From the NCBI GenBank assembly GCA_035279665.1, contig DATEHI010000074.1, forward strand, positions 1 through 64,000: a stretch of DNA of 64,000 nt, written 5' to 3'. Positions 1 through 7,748 of the stretch are shown here, in pieces (position 1 is the stretch's first letter; the number at the start of each line of letters is the position of its first letter). The notes beneath the pieces were generated by a model. The model was not told the DNA's origin. It ran no database searches and saw nothing but the letters and a program-made list of their open reading frames with translations. Position numbers and translations under genes: made by a program. The DNA comes from CF-13 sp035279665. GTDB lineage: Bacteria > Chloroflexota > Dormibacteria > CF-121.

Positions 1-1646
1 GATGCCGTCATCGCCGGGGCCTCGAAGCCGACCAGGCCGGGGTCGGCATCGCCGACCACCATCCCGTGCCGGTTCAAGAGGACTTGCCCGGCAACGCCTT
101 CCCCCGCCAGCAGGACCTTATGCTCGAGCGCCGTCCGCACCGCCTCGAGCTGATCAGGGGGACTGACATAACGGGGCACCAGCCGGCGCTTGTCACCCGC
201 CACGAGGTAGACGCGCGCCTGATCATGAGGCATGAGGTTGGCGGCGACCTCGGCGGTGAGCCGGCAAATCTGCTGTACCGCGGTCTCCGCATCCGGGCGC
301 GCATCTGCCTGTCCCTGGGCCCGCTGAAGTAACGGTCCCGAGCGTGGTTGCTCGGACTCACGGCGGATGTTCGCGGCCTCGGCGTCGCGCTGTTCGATGA
401 CGGCGATCACCGCCATCACGACTCGCGGATCGAACTGCGTGCCTGCCTGGCTCTGCAGCTCCTTGATGATCAAGTCGGTGGCGATCGCCGGGCGGTACGG
501 CCGATCCGATGACATCGCATGGAAGGCGGCACAGACGTGGATGATGCGGCCGCCGAGAGGAATCATTTCGCCGGCCAGCCCATCGGGGTAGCCACTGCCG
601 TTCCAGCGCTCATACTGCGCTCTCACGACCGGGCAGATGGCCTGCAGCGAGGGGACCCTCGAGAGGATCCGTTCGGCAACCACCGGGTGTTCGTGCACCA
701 GTGCGAGCTCCTCGCTGGTCAATGGTCCCGGTTTGTTGAGCAGGTGGGCGGGGATCCCGACCTTTCCGACGTCGTGCAGCAGCGCGGCGTACTCGAGTTG
801 GCGCAGGGCGAGGCCCTTCAGGCCAACGTACTTGCCCACTGCCACAGCAAGCGTGGCGGTTTCGCGCGAGTGGGCCTCCATGAATCGGTCCTTGCTGAAG
901 ACCATGGCCGAGAGCGCCCCCAGCGTCGTCATGAAACTCTCCTCGATTTGCCGCCGGTGATCCTCTGCCTCGCGTTTCTGGCGGCTGATGTTGCCCAGCA
1001 TGCGAGTCTGCGTATAGACGATCAGTCCGATCACGCAGACCAGCACCAGGAGCGAGCGCTCATAGAGCATCGACCAGCCGGCCACCAGGGGGACCGCGGC
1101 GGCGACAGCAGCGAGCAGACCGACCGCCATCGCCGTTCGAAGCGGGAGCAGGGCGGCGGTGAAGAGGGCCAGCACGATGTAGAGCGACACGAGATCGCCG
1201 CTGTGCACCTTGCCGGCAATGCTTAGATATAGAAGGGGTACGGCGATCCCGACCACGATCGCTCCCAGTAAATGGTCGACGGGAACTCGCACCCGTGGCA
1301 GTCCCCAGCACAGGACCCCGAGCACGAAACCTACGGCCGGGGCAGCCCAGGCGGAGAGGGATCCCATATGGATCGGAGAGCCCGAGTAGCTGCTCACGAG
1401 CTGGACGGTCGTGATGGCCCAGAACGCGACCGCGACGACCCGAAGGGCAGGCCACTCGCGGGTAGCCAGCGTGCGCGCCACCTCCCTGAACCGCAGGCTC
1501 GCGTTCCGCACCAAGGGACGCTTGAAGTGGACAGTCTCCCGCGCCGACGTCACGAGGCGCCGCAGGTCGAAGGCCTTGGGCGCACGATAGACAATTCGCC
1601 CTTGCCGGCTAACCGGTGGCGGCCGCTTCGGCGATCGGCGGCTCAT
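1..1646 (-). CDS. Membrane HD-GYP domain protein with C-terminal GAF domain (partial)
   Basis: This leftward gene starts at ATG 1646 and runs off the left edge, giving about 548 visible residues. Residues 1-65 are basic and cytoplasmic. Residues about 66-215 contain hydrophobic stretches for roughly five membrane helices. A linker leads into an HD-GYP domain (about 235-420) with HDVGKVGIP (HD at 291-292), EHP (319-321), NGSGYP (349-354) and the C-terminal QFDP signature. A GAF-like segment follows and is cut by the window edge. HD-GYP proteins normally hydrolyse cyclic di-GMP using a two- or three-metal centre. Here the usual HHE before the GYP motif is QYE (344-346) and the first Asp of VADxFDAM is Ala (VCAAFHAM, 371-378), so several metal ligands are missing. 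It may be a sensor or binding protein rather than an active phosphodiesterase. Domain assignment is firm; activity is uncertain. Confidence 0.85.
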   Translation of the reverse strand, partial: MSRRSPKRPPPVSRQGRIVYRAPKAFDLRRLVTSARETVHFKRPLVRNASLRFREVARTLATREWPALRVVAVAFWAITTVQLVSSYSGSPIHMGSLSAWAAPAVGFVLGVLCWGLPRVRVPVDHLLGAIVVGIAVPLLYLSIAGKVHSGDLVSLYIVLALFTAALLPLRTAMAVGLLAAVAAAVPLVAGWSMLYERSLLVLVCVIGLIVYTQTRMLGNISRQKREAEDHRRQIEESFMTTLGALSAMVFSKDRFMEAHSRETATLAVAVGKYVGLKGLALRQLEYAALLHDVGKVGIPAHLLNKPGPLTSEELALVHEHPVVAERILSRVPSLQAICPVVRAQYERWNGSGYPDGLAGEMIPLGGRIIHVCAAFHAMSSDRPYRPAIATDLIIKELQSQAGTQFDPRVVMAVIAVIEQRDAEAANIRRESEQPRSGPLLQRAQGQADARPDAETAVQQICRLTAEVAANLMPHDQARVYLVAGDKRRLVPRYVSPPDQLEAVRTALEHKVLLAGEGVAGQVLLNRHGMVVGDADPGLVGFEAPAMTA

Positions 1647-1698
1647 GAGTGTTCCAAGCCCGATGGTCGGCCGAAACCTTCTCGCGGAGCCGCGATGC

Positions 1699-2127
1699 CT
1701 AGGCGATGACCTCGATCTTGATGTCTACCGTGGTCGCGACCGCGACCGCCTTATAGAGTGGTCAACGGCGCTTGTAGTGCTCCACGAGGTCCACCGCCTC
1801 TGCCTCGCTTGGACCAGACAGGCGGAACCGGATCTCGATCCGCTGGAAGACCGAGGTGTCCGACCGATGCCGGACGCCTTCGATGGTGGCCTCGACCTGG
1901 TCGAGGCGCACATTGGTGTCGCGCGCCCGCCCCTGCACCAGCAGGACCCCGCAGGCCGAGACGCCGGCCAGGAACGCTTCCGCCGGCGTGATCTCTTCCC
2001 CCAGCCCGCCGAGGTGGGTCGGTTCGTCGATGACGAGCTGGTGGTTGCGAACCTGGTTGACGGCGCGCCCCGGTGTCGCGCTGCTGGAGGAGACGACGCG
2101 ATTGATCACCAGGTCCTCAGCGGACAT
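1699..2127 (-). CDS. OsmC/Ohr-family peroxidase-like protein, probable selenoprotein (in-frame TGA = Sec122)
   Basis: Read conventionally the gene stops at TGA 1762-1764 after 121 residues. Reading through adds 20 residues (PLYKAVAVAT...) and ends at TAG 1699-1701, giving 142 residues, the usual OsmC size. OsmC/Ohr proteins reduce organic hydroperoxides with two cysteines, one near residue 60 and one near 125 that is commonly followed by Pro. Cys59 (GVSACG) is present. The TGA sits exactly where the second cysteine belongs, after VEHYKRR and before Pro. A SECIS-like hairpin follows at the right distance (separate entry). TGA is a normal stop elsewhere in this window, as in the ATGA junctions, so general recoding is unlikely. 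OsmC-like selenoproteins have been described in metagenomic surveys. The start overlaps the upstream thioesterase gene by 11 bases, so the two are probably co-transcribed. No selA, selB, selC or selD is in the window. Confidence 0.8.
1732..1764 (-). promoter_or_regulatory. Bacterial SECIS-like hairpin after the in-frame TGA
   Basis: On the minus strand the TGA (1764-1762) is followed by 14 bases, then GGTCGC (1747-1742), loop GGTC (1741-1738) and GCGACC (1737-1732). This is a perfect 6-bp stem with a four-base loop whose first base lies 21 nt after TGA. Bacterial SECIS elements have a short stem-loop with a G in the first two loop positions, 16-37 nt after UGA. The E. coli fdhF element has a closely similar GGUCU loop. 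The hairpin is coding as well, as expected for bacterial SECIS. Fold and spacing are seen directly; SelB binding is inferred. Confidence 0.7.
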
Positions 2128-2539
2128 CCGGGCCTCCCTTCAAGGCGGAGGCACTCTTGCCTTGGACGCGGGTGAGGAACCGCTCGAGGTCAATCACCAC
2201 GCGCTCATGGGTGCCGCGTGCGACCAGCTCGACCTCGTCGATGGCCGAGACTTCGAAATCGACCCGGCGTCCGTCGACGGCGACAACTCGCGCGATAACC
2301 CGAACCTGCATGCCGACCGGTGTCGCCTTGAGGTGCTCGATGCTGAGGCGGGTGCCAACAGTGGCCTCGCCCGAGTCGAGCTGTTCGGCAATCGCGCCAA
2401 CCGCCGCCGACTCGAACCAGTGACAGAGGACCGGCGTGGCCAGCACCGTCACGCCGGTATTCTGAAAACGGTCTGCTCCGTGTTCGGGCCGAACAATCTG
2501 CTCAAGGCTCCCTTCCTGACCCACCACGATCGACCTCAC
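2117..2539 (-). CDS. Hotdog-fold thioesterase family protein (FlK/PaaI-like)
   Basis: A protein of about 140 residues with the small acyl-CoA thioesterase pattern. The segment ATPVLCHWFESAAV resembles the start of the central hotdog helix, and VGTRLSIEHLKATPVG resembles the strand after it, as in fluoroacetyl-CoA thioesterase-like proteins. Its natural substrate cannot be read from the sequence. I choose GTG 2539 (VRSIVVG) because a TAGAGT -10 box lies 7 bases upstream with no Shine-Dalgarno, typical of a leaderless start. An upstream GTG at 2569 would add ten residues. The 3' end overlaps the OsmC-like gene by 11 bases, so the two probably form one transcript. Confidence 0.7.
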   Translation of the reverse strand: MRSIVVGQEGSLEQIVRPEHGADRFQNTGVTVLATPVLCHWFESAAVGAIAEQLDSGEATVGTRLSIEHLKATPVGMQVRVIARVVAVDGRRVDFEVSAIDEVELVARGTHERVVIDLERFLTRVQGKSASALKGGPDVR

Positions 2540-2611
2540 AGATGCCACTCTACGGTGAAGAGAGGCCACCGGAACCGTGTCAACTGTCCGACTGATCCCG
2601 CTGCCGTGTTC

Positions 2612-3289
2612 CTAGGAACCTGGCTGCGGCGTTCCGTCAGCCGGGCGAACGGCGATTTGGTCGAAGGCCGGTGAGTTTGCGAACTGGTCAAACGAGTAAT
2701 TCATGACGCGGGGTGGTATGACTTGAACGACTTTCTCCTCGGCGTATGGCGCGATGGGCACAACCTTCTCCATGAGATAGATATCGAGCTCGGTCCAGCA
2801 CTGTGCGTGGAGCTCGCTGCTTAGCGAGCATTCGTGAATCCGACTGTCGACACTGGGCACGTTTGACAGGCCGTAGCCCCACTCCCGCAACTGAGCCGTC
2901 GTCGCGCCGACCAGCGTATGACGACACCACGGGCGGCATCCGCTGAACGGAGTTTCATCGGTGGCTTGAATCGTGAAAGGAACGAAGACTGTCGAGGCAT
3001 TCAGGTAGCTCTTTCCCCCACCAAGCGTGAGCACGAGGGGCACCTTGCGTATCGGATCGCTGGCTAAGGCCTGTACATTGGTTGGCGACTCCACGTCGAG
3101 GGTTATCCCGATTGCGTTCAAGTCGTCTGCAATGATGGTGCCCATCTTTAAGAACTGTGGCCCCGCCTGGGCTGCAACGGAGTTGATTACCAGCGCAAGA
3201 AGATGTTGCACACCGCGCGGGCCACGCGCCCCGTCCCACAACGGATCACCCTGACGGGTATCGGGCTCAGTGTCCGGCCAACGCAGCAA
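2612..3289 (-). pseudogene. C-terminal fragment of an ABC-transporter solute-binding protein (SBP_bac_5 family)
   Basis: From about residue 35 the frame reads like the end of a family-5 oligopeptide/nickel-type binding protein. FLKMGTIIADDLNAIGITLD is the typical 'ancillary lobe, second-site agent' segment. WTELDIYLMEKVVPIAPYAE followed by VMNYSFDQFANSPAFDQIAV matches the usual C-terminal end. Complete family members have 500-600 residues with a signal peptide; only about 190 homologous residues remain here. The first part overlaps the neighbouring LLM gene and looks non-native, and no permease or ATPase genes accompany it. I read it as a truncated remnant. A short functional protein is unlikely because the N-terminal lobe is absent. 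Confidence 0.6.
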
Positions 3290-4085
3290 CGACAGGGGCG
3301 AGCCTGTTGGCAGAGCCGGCGCCGAAGACGAAGTAGGAGTAGCCGATCTCCTCCCGTCGCCGCTGGATTTCCTCGGTTGCCGCTATCGGGTCAGCGGGGA
3401 GTATGGCCAGTGAGTCTATGGCGCGCAATGCTACCGGGTCGGTATCGGGCGGGGCCATGAACGGCGCGACTGCGTCGCCGACAACCGGCACGTGGAGCGC
3501 GAGCTCGACGTCCCGGAGAGCGTGGAAGTTACGGGCGAGCTGGGCGATCTCGACGCCGGGGTCATCCGGCATCGCGACGAAGGTAACCGTGTCCGCCACC
3601 TCGGCAGCAAGTGCTCGACCCTTCGGTCCGCGCACTGCCATCACCACCGGTGTATGCAGGTCTGGGCCGTCGAGCTCTCGTAGCGCCGCGACGGTGTCAC
3701 GCACCTGGGCGAGCCGCTCGCCTTGTGGGACAACGGGCAGGCGGAGTTCGCGGAGCTTGTCCTCGATCCCCGGCCGTCCGGTGCCGATGCCCATCTCGAA
3801 GCGACCCTCGCTGAGCACCGACAGCGAGTGCGCTTCCCACGCAGTGGTCCAAGCAGGGCGTACGGGCGAGGCGTACACCCAGGTGCCGACCCGTATTTCG
3901 GCGAGTTCCGCTGCGAGGGCCAGCGTCGGGCCTGGTGCCGGTTGCCATCCGGGGACGTCGGGCATCAGCAGCGTCGAGTAGCCGCTGTCTGCGATGCGAC
4001 GAACCTGATCTCGCCAGGCCCGCAGATCAGTTGTGAGCGGGCAAACGACCCCGAACCGGAACGGTCTGATCACGGCCCTGGACAC
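3267..4085 (-). CDS. LLM class flavin/F420-dependent oxidoreductase
   Basis: A 272-residue luciferase-like monooxygenase superfamily protein. The N-terminus (RPFRFGVV) starts the TIM barrel. IRVGTWVYASPVR is the conserved third-strand region, and SEGRFEMGIGTG followed by the Pro-Gly region is the classical LLM cofactor-loop motif. The C-terminus (IGYSYFVFG) closes the barrel. It resembles the F420-dependent TIGR03621-type subfamily of mycobacteria and relatives, but the substrate is unknown. F420 use is inferred from family resemblance and from other F420-type enzymes in the window. The gene stands alone, with a binding-protein remnant downstream. TCCTCC on the plus strand at 4090-4095 is GGAGGA on the coding strand, a good ribosome binding site. 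Confidence 0.85.
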   Translation of the reverse strand: MSRAVIRPFRFGVVCPLTTDLRAWRDQVRRIADSGYSTLLMPDVPGWQPAPGPTLALAAELAEIRVGTWVYASPVRPAWTTAWEAHSLSVLSEGRFEMGIGTGRPGIEDKLRELRLPVVPQGERLAQVRDTVAALRELDGPDLHTPVVMAVRGPKGRALAAEVADTVTFVAMPDDPGVEIAQLARNFHALRDVELALHVPVVGDAVAPFMAPPDTDPVALRAIDSLAILPADPIAATEEIQRRREEIGYSYFVFGAGSANRLAPVVAALAGH

Positions 4086-4200
4086 TTCTCTCCTCCTTAG
4101 AATGCCGAAGCGGCGCGCTTATCGCGGACGCGGCACCGCACAACACATCGCCCAGTCGTCTCTTAAGGGTAGGACCGCTGGGCGGCGCGAAATTCATCGC

Positions 4201-4361
4201 CTACGAGAAGTCGAGGGCGCATAGGTGGAGTGGCGCGGCGGCTTTCTGGTCGTGTTCCGCGAAGTAGTGCGCCCTCGCCAGGATAGACGAAGAGCTCTTC
4301 GATTCAGTCAGGTCGTGCACGTAGAAGTCGGCATCGGCACCAGACAGCGTGACGTCGCGTG
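4201..4361 (-). pseudogene. Possible short coding remnant next to tRNA-Ser
   Basis: The 281 bases between the LLM gene and tRNA-Ser hold no complete gene. On the minus strand, about 50 codons read open to TAG at 4201-4203 with residues that look protein-like (GADADFYVHDLTESKS, ILARAHYFAEHDQKAA). No credible start codon or ribosome binding site precedes them. This may be the tail of a decayed gene or a lost insertion beside the tRNA. I cannot name a family. Confidence 0.22.
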
Positions 4362-4366
4362 AGGTG

Positions 4367-4456
4367 CGGAGCGGGCGAGATTCGAACTCGCGAACGGGGT
4401 ACGCCCGTTACGGCATTTCCAGTGCCGCGCCCTCGACCAGACTAGGCGACCGCTCC
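4367..4456 (-). tRNA. tRNA-Ser(GGA)
   Basis: The minus strand folds into a class II tRNA of 90 nt. The 7-bp acceptor stem is GGAGCGG/CCGCTCC, followed by U8 and a D-arm. The anticodon loop CTGGAAA lies between GGCA and TGCC and carries anticodon GGA. A long variable arm follows, then a T-arm GCGAG-TTCGAAT-CTCGC and discriminator G73. CCA is not encoded, because the next bases are CAC. The long variable arm and G73 are the expected serine identity elements. Confidence 0.95.
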
Positions 4457-4470
4457 GCAGCGAGTCGATT

Positions 4471-6327
4471 CTATCCGCCCTCCCTCCGGCCAGAATGGCG
4501 CCCCTTGCCGGACGGCCGTCCCTCGAGGTTGAGCGCGGCGTTGATCACGCCGATATGCGTGAGTGCCTGGGGAAAGTTCCCCAGCATCTCGCCCGTCTCG
4601 GGATCGAACTCCTCGGCGAAAAGCCCGAGATCGTTCGCGGTTTCGGTCACGCGGCTGAAGAGCGCCTCGGCCTCCTCGAGGCGGCCCATCTGTGCGAGCA
4701 CGTTGACGAGCCAGAGGGTACAGATGATGAAGACGCCCTCCGGTTGGTGAAACTCCGATGCGTCGGGGACGTAACGGTAGAGGAACCCCTTGTTGCTCAG
4801 CTTCTCCTGCAGGACCTTAACCGTCGACACCACTCGGGGATCCGTCGGCGGGAGCATCTCGTACATCGGCACCGCCAGGGCTGTCGCATCGAGGTCCGTG
4901 TGACCAAGCGCCTGGGTGAAGGCCCCGATCTCCGGGTCGTAGCCGAGCGCGAGCACCTGGCGCTTGATCGTGTCGCGGGTTCGCCTGACGGCCGCCCGGC
5001 GGACCTTACCCATGCGTAGCGCCCGATCGAGTCTCAGCGCACGGTCGAGACCGACCCAGAGCATCACCTGCGAGTGGAGGTAACGGCGAGGCCGCTGGCG
5101 TGATTCCCACATGCCGGAATCTTCCATCTGCCAGTGCTCGAGGATGTAGTCAACGACGCTAAGCAGGATCGCGCGTCGCGGCTTGGGCACATGCTTTCTC
5201 GATTGCCAGGCCGTGTAGGCGGTCTGGATCAGTTCGCCATAGATGTCGAGCTGGACCTGCTCCACGGCGGCATTGCCGATCCGAACCGGCTTCGATCCCC
5301 GGTAGCCCTCCAGGTCGTCCAGCACAAATTCGGGGAGCCGGCCCTCGCCATCGATCGTGTACATGATCTCGAAGTGCTTTGGGTGACGATCATGTGCCAT
5401 GCGCACCCAGCGCAAGAAGTCGTCCACCTCGTCCTCGAAGCCCAACTGGTGCAGCGCGTTGACCAGGTCGGAGGTGTCGCGGATCCAGGTGTAGCGATAG
5501 TCCCAGTTCAAGGAGCCGCCTGGACTCTCGGGCAGCGACGACGTGGGAGCCGCGACGAAGGCGCCCGTTGGCAGGTACTGCATTAGCTTCAGGGCGAGGG
5601 CCGATCGGTGTAGCGGCTCGTCGAACCTGCCGCGATAGGTCGATGAGCGAAGCCAGCTGATCCAGTAGTCGTCCGTCTGGTGAAGGTAGGCGTGTGCCTC
5701 GTCCACCGATATCGCCGCCGGAGACTTGCCGCCGCGTTCGGTGTAGTGGAGCAGCACCGCAGCGCGGTGTCCCGGCCTCACTCGACCCGTGACGGTGGCC
5801 GCGCCATCGCCCAGTTGGAGCGCGGCGTCGGCCGGGTACTGGAGGAAGACATTACCCTCAGCACCCTTGGCTATGAGCATCCCGGCCCGGACCGGCGTCA
5901 GTACTGGCACCTGGCGTCCGTAATCGAATCGTGGCTTAAAGCTGAGTCGCCACTCGGTCGAGCCGGCGATCGGCTGCATCATGCGGATCAAACGTAGTGA
6001 CTCCGATGGTCTGACCCGTTTGCTCTTGACAGCGACCGGCATCCAGTCGACGACGCGCATCCGCGCACGGCCGCTAGTCCAGACCGTCTGGATCACGTTC
6101 GAATCGCGCCGGTACTGTCGATACAGCAGCTCGCCATCAAGCGGGCAGAGCTCGAGGTATCCACCGTGGTCCCAGTCGAGCAGCCGGCCGAAGATCCAGG
6201 GACTGTCGAAGCGCGGCAGACACATCCAGTCGATCGACCCCCGCTTGCTGAGCAAGGCTGCCGAGCGCAGGTCGCCCAGCATGCCGTAGTCAGCGATCGG
6301 CGGATACCGGACGTCGTGGTCGCGCAT
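4471..6327 (-). CDS. Glycoside hydrolase family 15 protein (glucoamylase/trehalase type)
   Basis: 618 residues from ATG 6327. The reading frame stays open further upstream, but the family begins at RYPPIADYGMLGDLRSAALL and the upstream part collides with the divergent cupin gene. The N-terminal beta-sandwich (about 1-240) includes GSIDWMCLPRFDSP. The catalytic alpha/alpha barrel has NWDYRYTWIRD (274-284), LEGYRGSKPVRIGNAA (339-354) with the general-acid Glu at 340, and the second catalytic Glu in GMWESR (405-410). Bacterial members of this length hydrolyse trehalose or terminal glucose units of alpha-glucans. No signal peptide is visible, so a cytoplasmic enzyme acting on trehalose or glycogen-derived substrate is likely. 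The exact substrate is not decidable from sequence. Confidence 0.9.
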   Translation of the reverse strand: MRDHDVRYPPIADYGMLGDLRSAALLSKRGSIDWMCLPRFDSPWIFGRLLDWDHGGYLELCPLDGELLYRQYRRDSNVIQTVWTSGRARMRVVDWMPVAVKSKRVRPSESLRLIRMMQPIAGSTEWRLSFKPRFDYGRQVPVLTPVRAGMLIAKGAEGNVFLQYPADAALQLGDGAATVTGRVRPGHRAAVLLHYTERGGKSPAAISVDEAHAYLHQTDDYWISWLRSSTYRGRFDEPLHRSALALKLMQYLPTGAFVAAPTSSLPESPGGSLNWDYRYTWIRDTSDLVNALHQLGFEDEVDDFLRWVRMAHDRHPKHFEIMYTIDGEGRLPEFVLDDLEGYRGSKPVRIGNAAVEQVQLDIYGELIQTAYTAWQSRKHVPKPRRAILLSVVDYILEHWQMEDSGMWESRQRPRRYLHSQVMLWVGLDRALRLDRALRMGKVRRAAVRRTRDTIKRQVLALGYDPEIGAFTQALGHTDLDATALAVPMYEMLPPTDPRVVSTVKVLQEKLSNKGFLYRYVPDASEFHQPEGVFIICTLWLVNVLAQMGRLEEAEALFSRVTETANDLGLFAEEFDPETGEMLGNFPQALTHIGVINAALNLEGRPSGKGRHSGRREGG

Positions 6328-6369
6328 TCGCGGATCTATCTTCGCCCATGCGCGTTGCGCGGGCGAGCG

Positions 6370-6375
6370 TAGAAT
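6370..6375 (+). promoter_or_regulatory. -10 box TAGAAT of a probable leaderless cupin transcript
   Basis: TAGAAT matches the -10 consensus at five of six bases and ends six bases before the GTG start at 6382. No Shine-Dalgarno lies between them. This arrangement places transcription start at or next to the start codon. Confidence 0.45.
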
Positions 6376-6381
6376 CTCGCC

Positions 6382-6780
6382 GTGATCGAGGGGGACGTTC
6401 GAGAGATCGAGGTCGTCAAACGCGATCAGGTCACCAACGGGGAATCGTCGGGGGCCATGACGCGACAGGGCGCGATTTCCGCCGACACCGTCGGCTCCGA
6501 AGGCATCTTCATGGGATTGAGCCGTCTGCCGCCGGGAATGCGCAGCACGAGCCACTATCACACCAACTGCGAGTCATCGCTCTACGTGTCGTCCGGCCAC
6601 GGCCAGTTTCTCAGCGGACCTCGACTCGACCGGACCACCCCGATCGAGCCCGGCGACTTCATCTTCGTCCCACCGAATGCGCCACACACGGTCGTCAATG
6701 ACGGCGACGTCGAGCTGGTCTTTATCGTCGCGCGCAGCGCGCAGCGCGAGCTCGTCGAGGACTACGACCCAGAATCCTAG
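6382..6780 (+). CDS. Cupin domain protein
   Basis: 132 residues from a GTG start. One cupin beta-barrel is visible. Motif 1 is GMRSTSHYHTNCESSLYVSSG with the HxH-type metal ligands, and motif 2 is PGDFIFVPPNAPHTVVN with PGD and the last His ligand. It lies between two leftward genes and is divergent from the GH15 gene, with 54 bases in between. Single-domain cupins of this type may be isomerases, dioxygenases or sensors; the sequence does not say which. Confidence 0.8.
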   Translation: MIEGDVREIEVVKRDQVTNGESSGAMTRQGAISADTVGSEGIFMGLSRLPPGMRSTSHYHTNCESSLYVSSGHGQFLSGPRLDRTTPIEPGDFIFVPPNAPHTVVNDGDVELVFIVARSAQRELVEDYDPES

Positions 6781-6788
6781 AGGACGGA

Positions 6789-7748
6789 TTATTTCGGCCG
6801 GTTTCGCACCTGGCGGCGGCCCATGACCTCCGGCGGCTGGCTGCGAAGCCACACGTTCAACAGGACCACGGCCCACATCCGGTAGGGCCGCCAGGTCTCC
6901 GCTTGTTTGAGAACCGCTCCCCGGTCAGGGCGCTCGCGAAGCCCGTAGAGGAGCTGGATCGCCCGGGGCGTGATGTCATCGTCGGTGACGGCGTCCACCA
7001 GCCCGGCGCCGCGCATCAAAATACCCTGCGCAAAGAATTCACCGATGCCGGGCAGCGTTCGCAGTTGCGTCAAGGCCTCGGGCTCGGATAGCGAGCGGAG
7101 CCGTGCCCGATCCAGTGTCCCCTCGAGCGCGGCGCGCGCGACGTGGTGCAGGCGATCGATCTTCATGGGCGCCACGCTGGGAAAGCTCTCGAGCCGAAGC
7201 AGCGCGCGCGGGTCGGGAAACGCCGTGAAGGCGCTGCCGTCGACCTCGATCGTCGCGCCCGCTTGCTCAGCCATCCGCTGCCGAATGCGGCGCGTCTGAA
7301 GGATCGAGATGCGGTGTCCGATGACGAAGGCGCAGGCGGCCTCGTATGGCGAATGAAAGAGCACCGGCCGAAGATTCTTGTATTCGGTCTGCAGCCGACC
7401 GATGATGGGATCGCGGCGTCCGATGTCGATAAATCCCCGGCCGTCGACGTCGAGCGAGACCGTTGCCAGCGCCTGCCGCCAGGCGCGCTCAGCGTCGGCC
7501 CCATCGGCGCCGCGAACGTCGCCCGTGACGGTGTCCCCGCGCTGACGCATCAGGACGGCCGCGGAGCTGCGCCAGCCTTCCACTGGAAAGGTCATTGCGA
7601 CCGCGTCGCGCAGCCTTGGCCAGCCGCCGAAGTGACCCGCTTCCGTCTCAAGATCGAACGGTCCCTGAGGAACCAGTTCGAAATGCGTGATCGGCGCGAT
7701 GAGCGCTACTCCTCGGCTGAGCCGCGACTTCCGTAGAAGCGGCGCCAC
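6789..7748 (-). CDS. DNA-3-methyladenine glycosylase II-like protein (HhH-GPD superfamily)
   Basis: An AlkA-type base-excision enzyme that should remove alkylated purines. An N-terminal TBP-like domain precedes the helical HhH-GPD domain. The hairpin-helix-hairpin is LRTLPGIGEFFAQGILMRGAG, followed by the region where the catalytic Asp normally lies, AVTDDDITPRAIQLLYG, and then by WRPYRMWAVVLLNVWL. The frame is open further upstream, but that part overlaps the PsiE gene. I place the start at GTG 7748, which still overlaps PsiE by 43 bases. No ATG, GTG or TTG is present nearer the first conserved block (IAPITHFELVPQGPFDL), so the start is uncertain. Family assignment is good; substrate range is inferred. 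Confidence 0.75.
   Translation of the reverse strand: MAPLLRKSRLSRGVALIAPITHFELVPQGPFDLETEAGHFGGWPRLRDAVAMTFPVEGWRSSAAVLMRQRGDTVTGDVRGADGADAERAWRQALATVSLDVDGRGFIDIGRRDPIIGRLQTEYKNLRPVLFHSPYEAACAFVIGHRISILQTRRIRQRMAEQAGATIEVDGSAFTAFPDPRALLRLESFPSVAPMKIDRLHHVARAALEGTLDRARLRSLSEPEALTQLRTLPGIGEFFAQGILMRGAGLVDAVTDDDITPRAIQLLYGLRERPDRGAVLKQAETWRPYRMWAVVLLNVWLRSQPPEVMGRRQVRNRPK

Noticed and set aside
519..1226. 235-codon plus-strand frame near the left edge
   Set aside because: It is antisense to the HD-GYP gene, whose minus-strand frame is continuous from 1646 to the edge with clear motifs.
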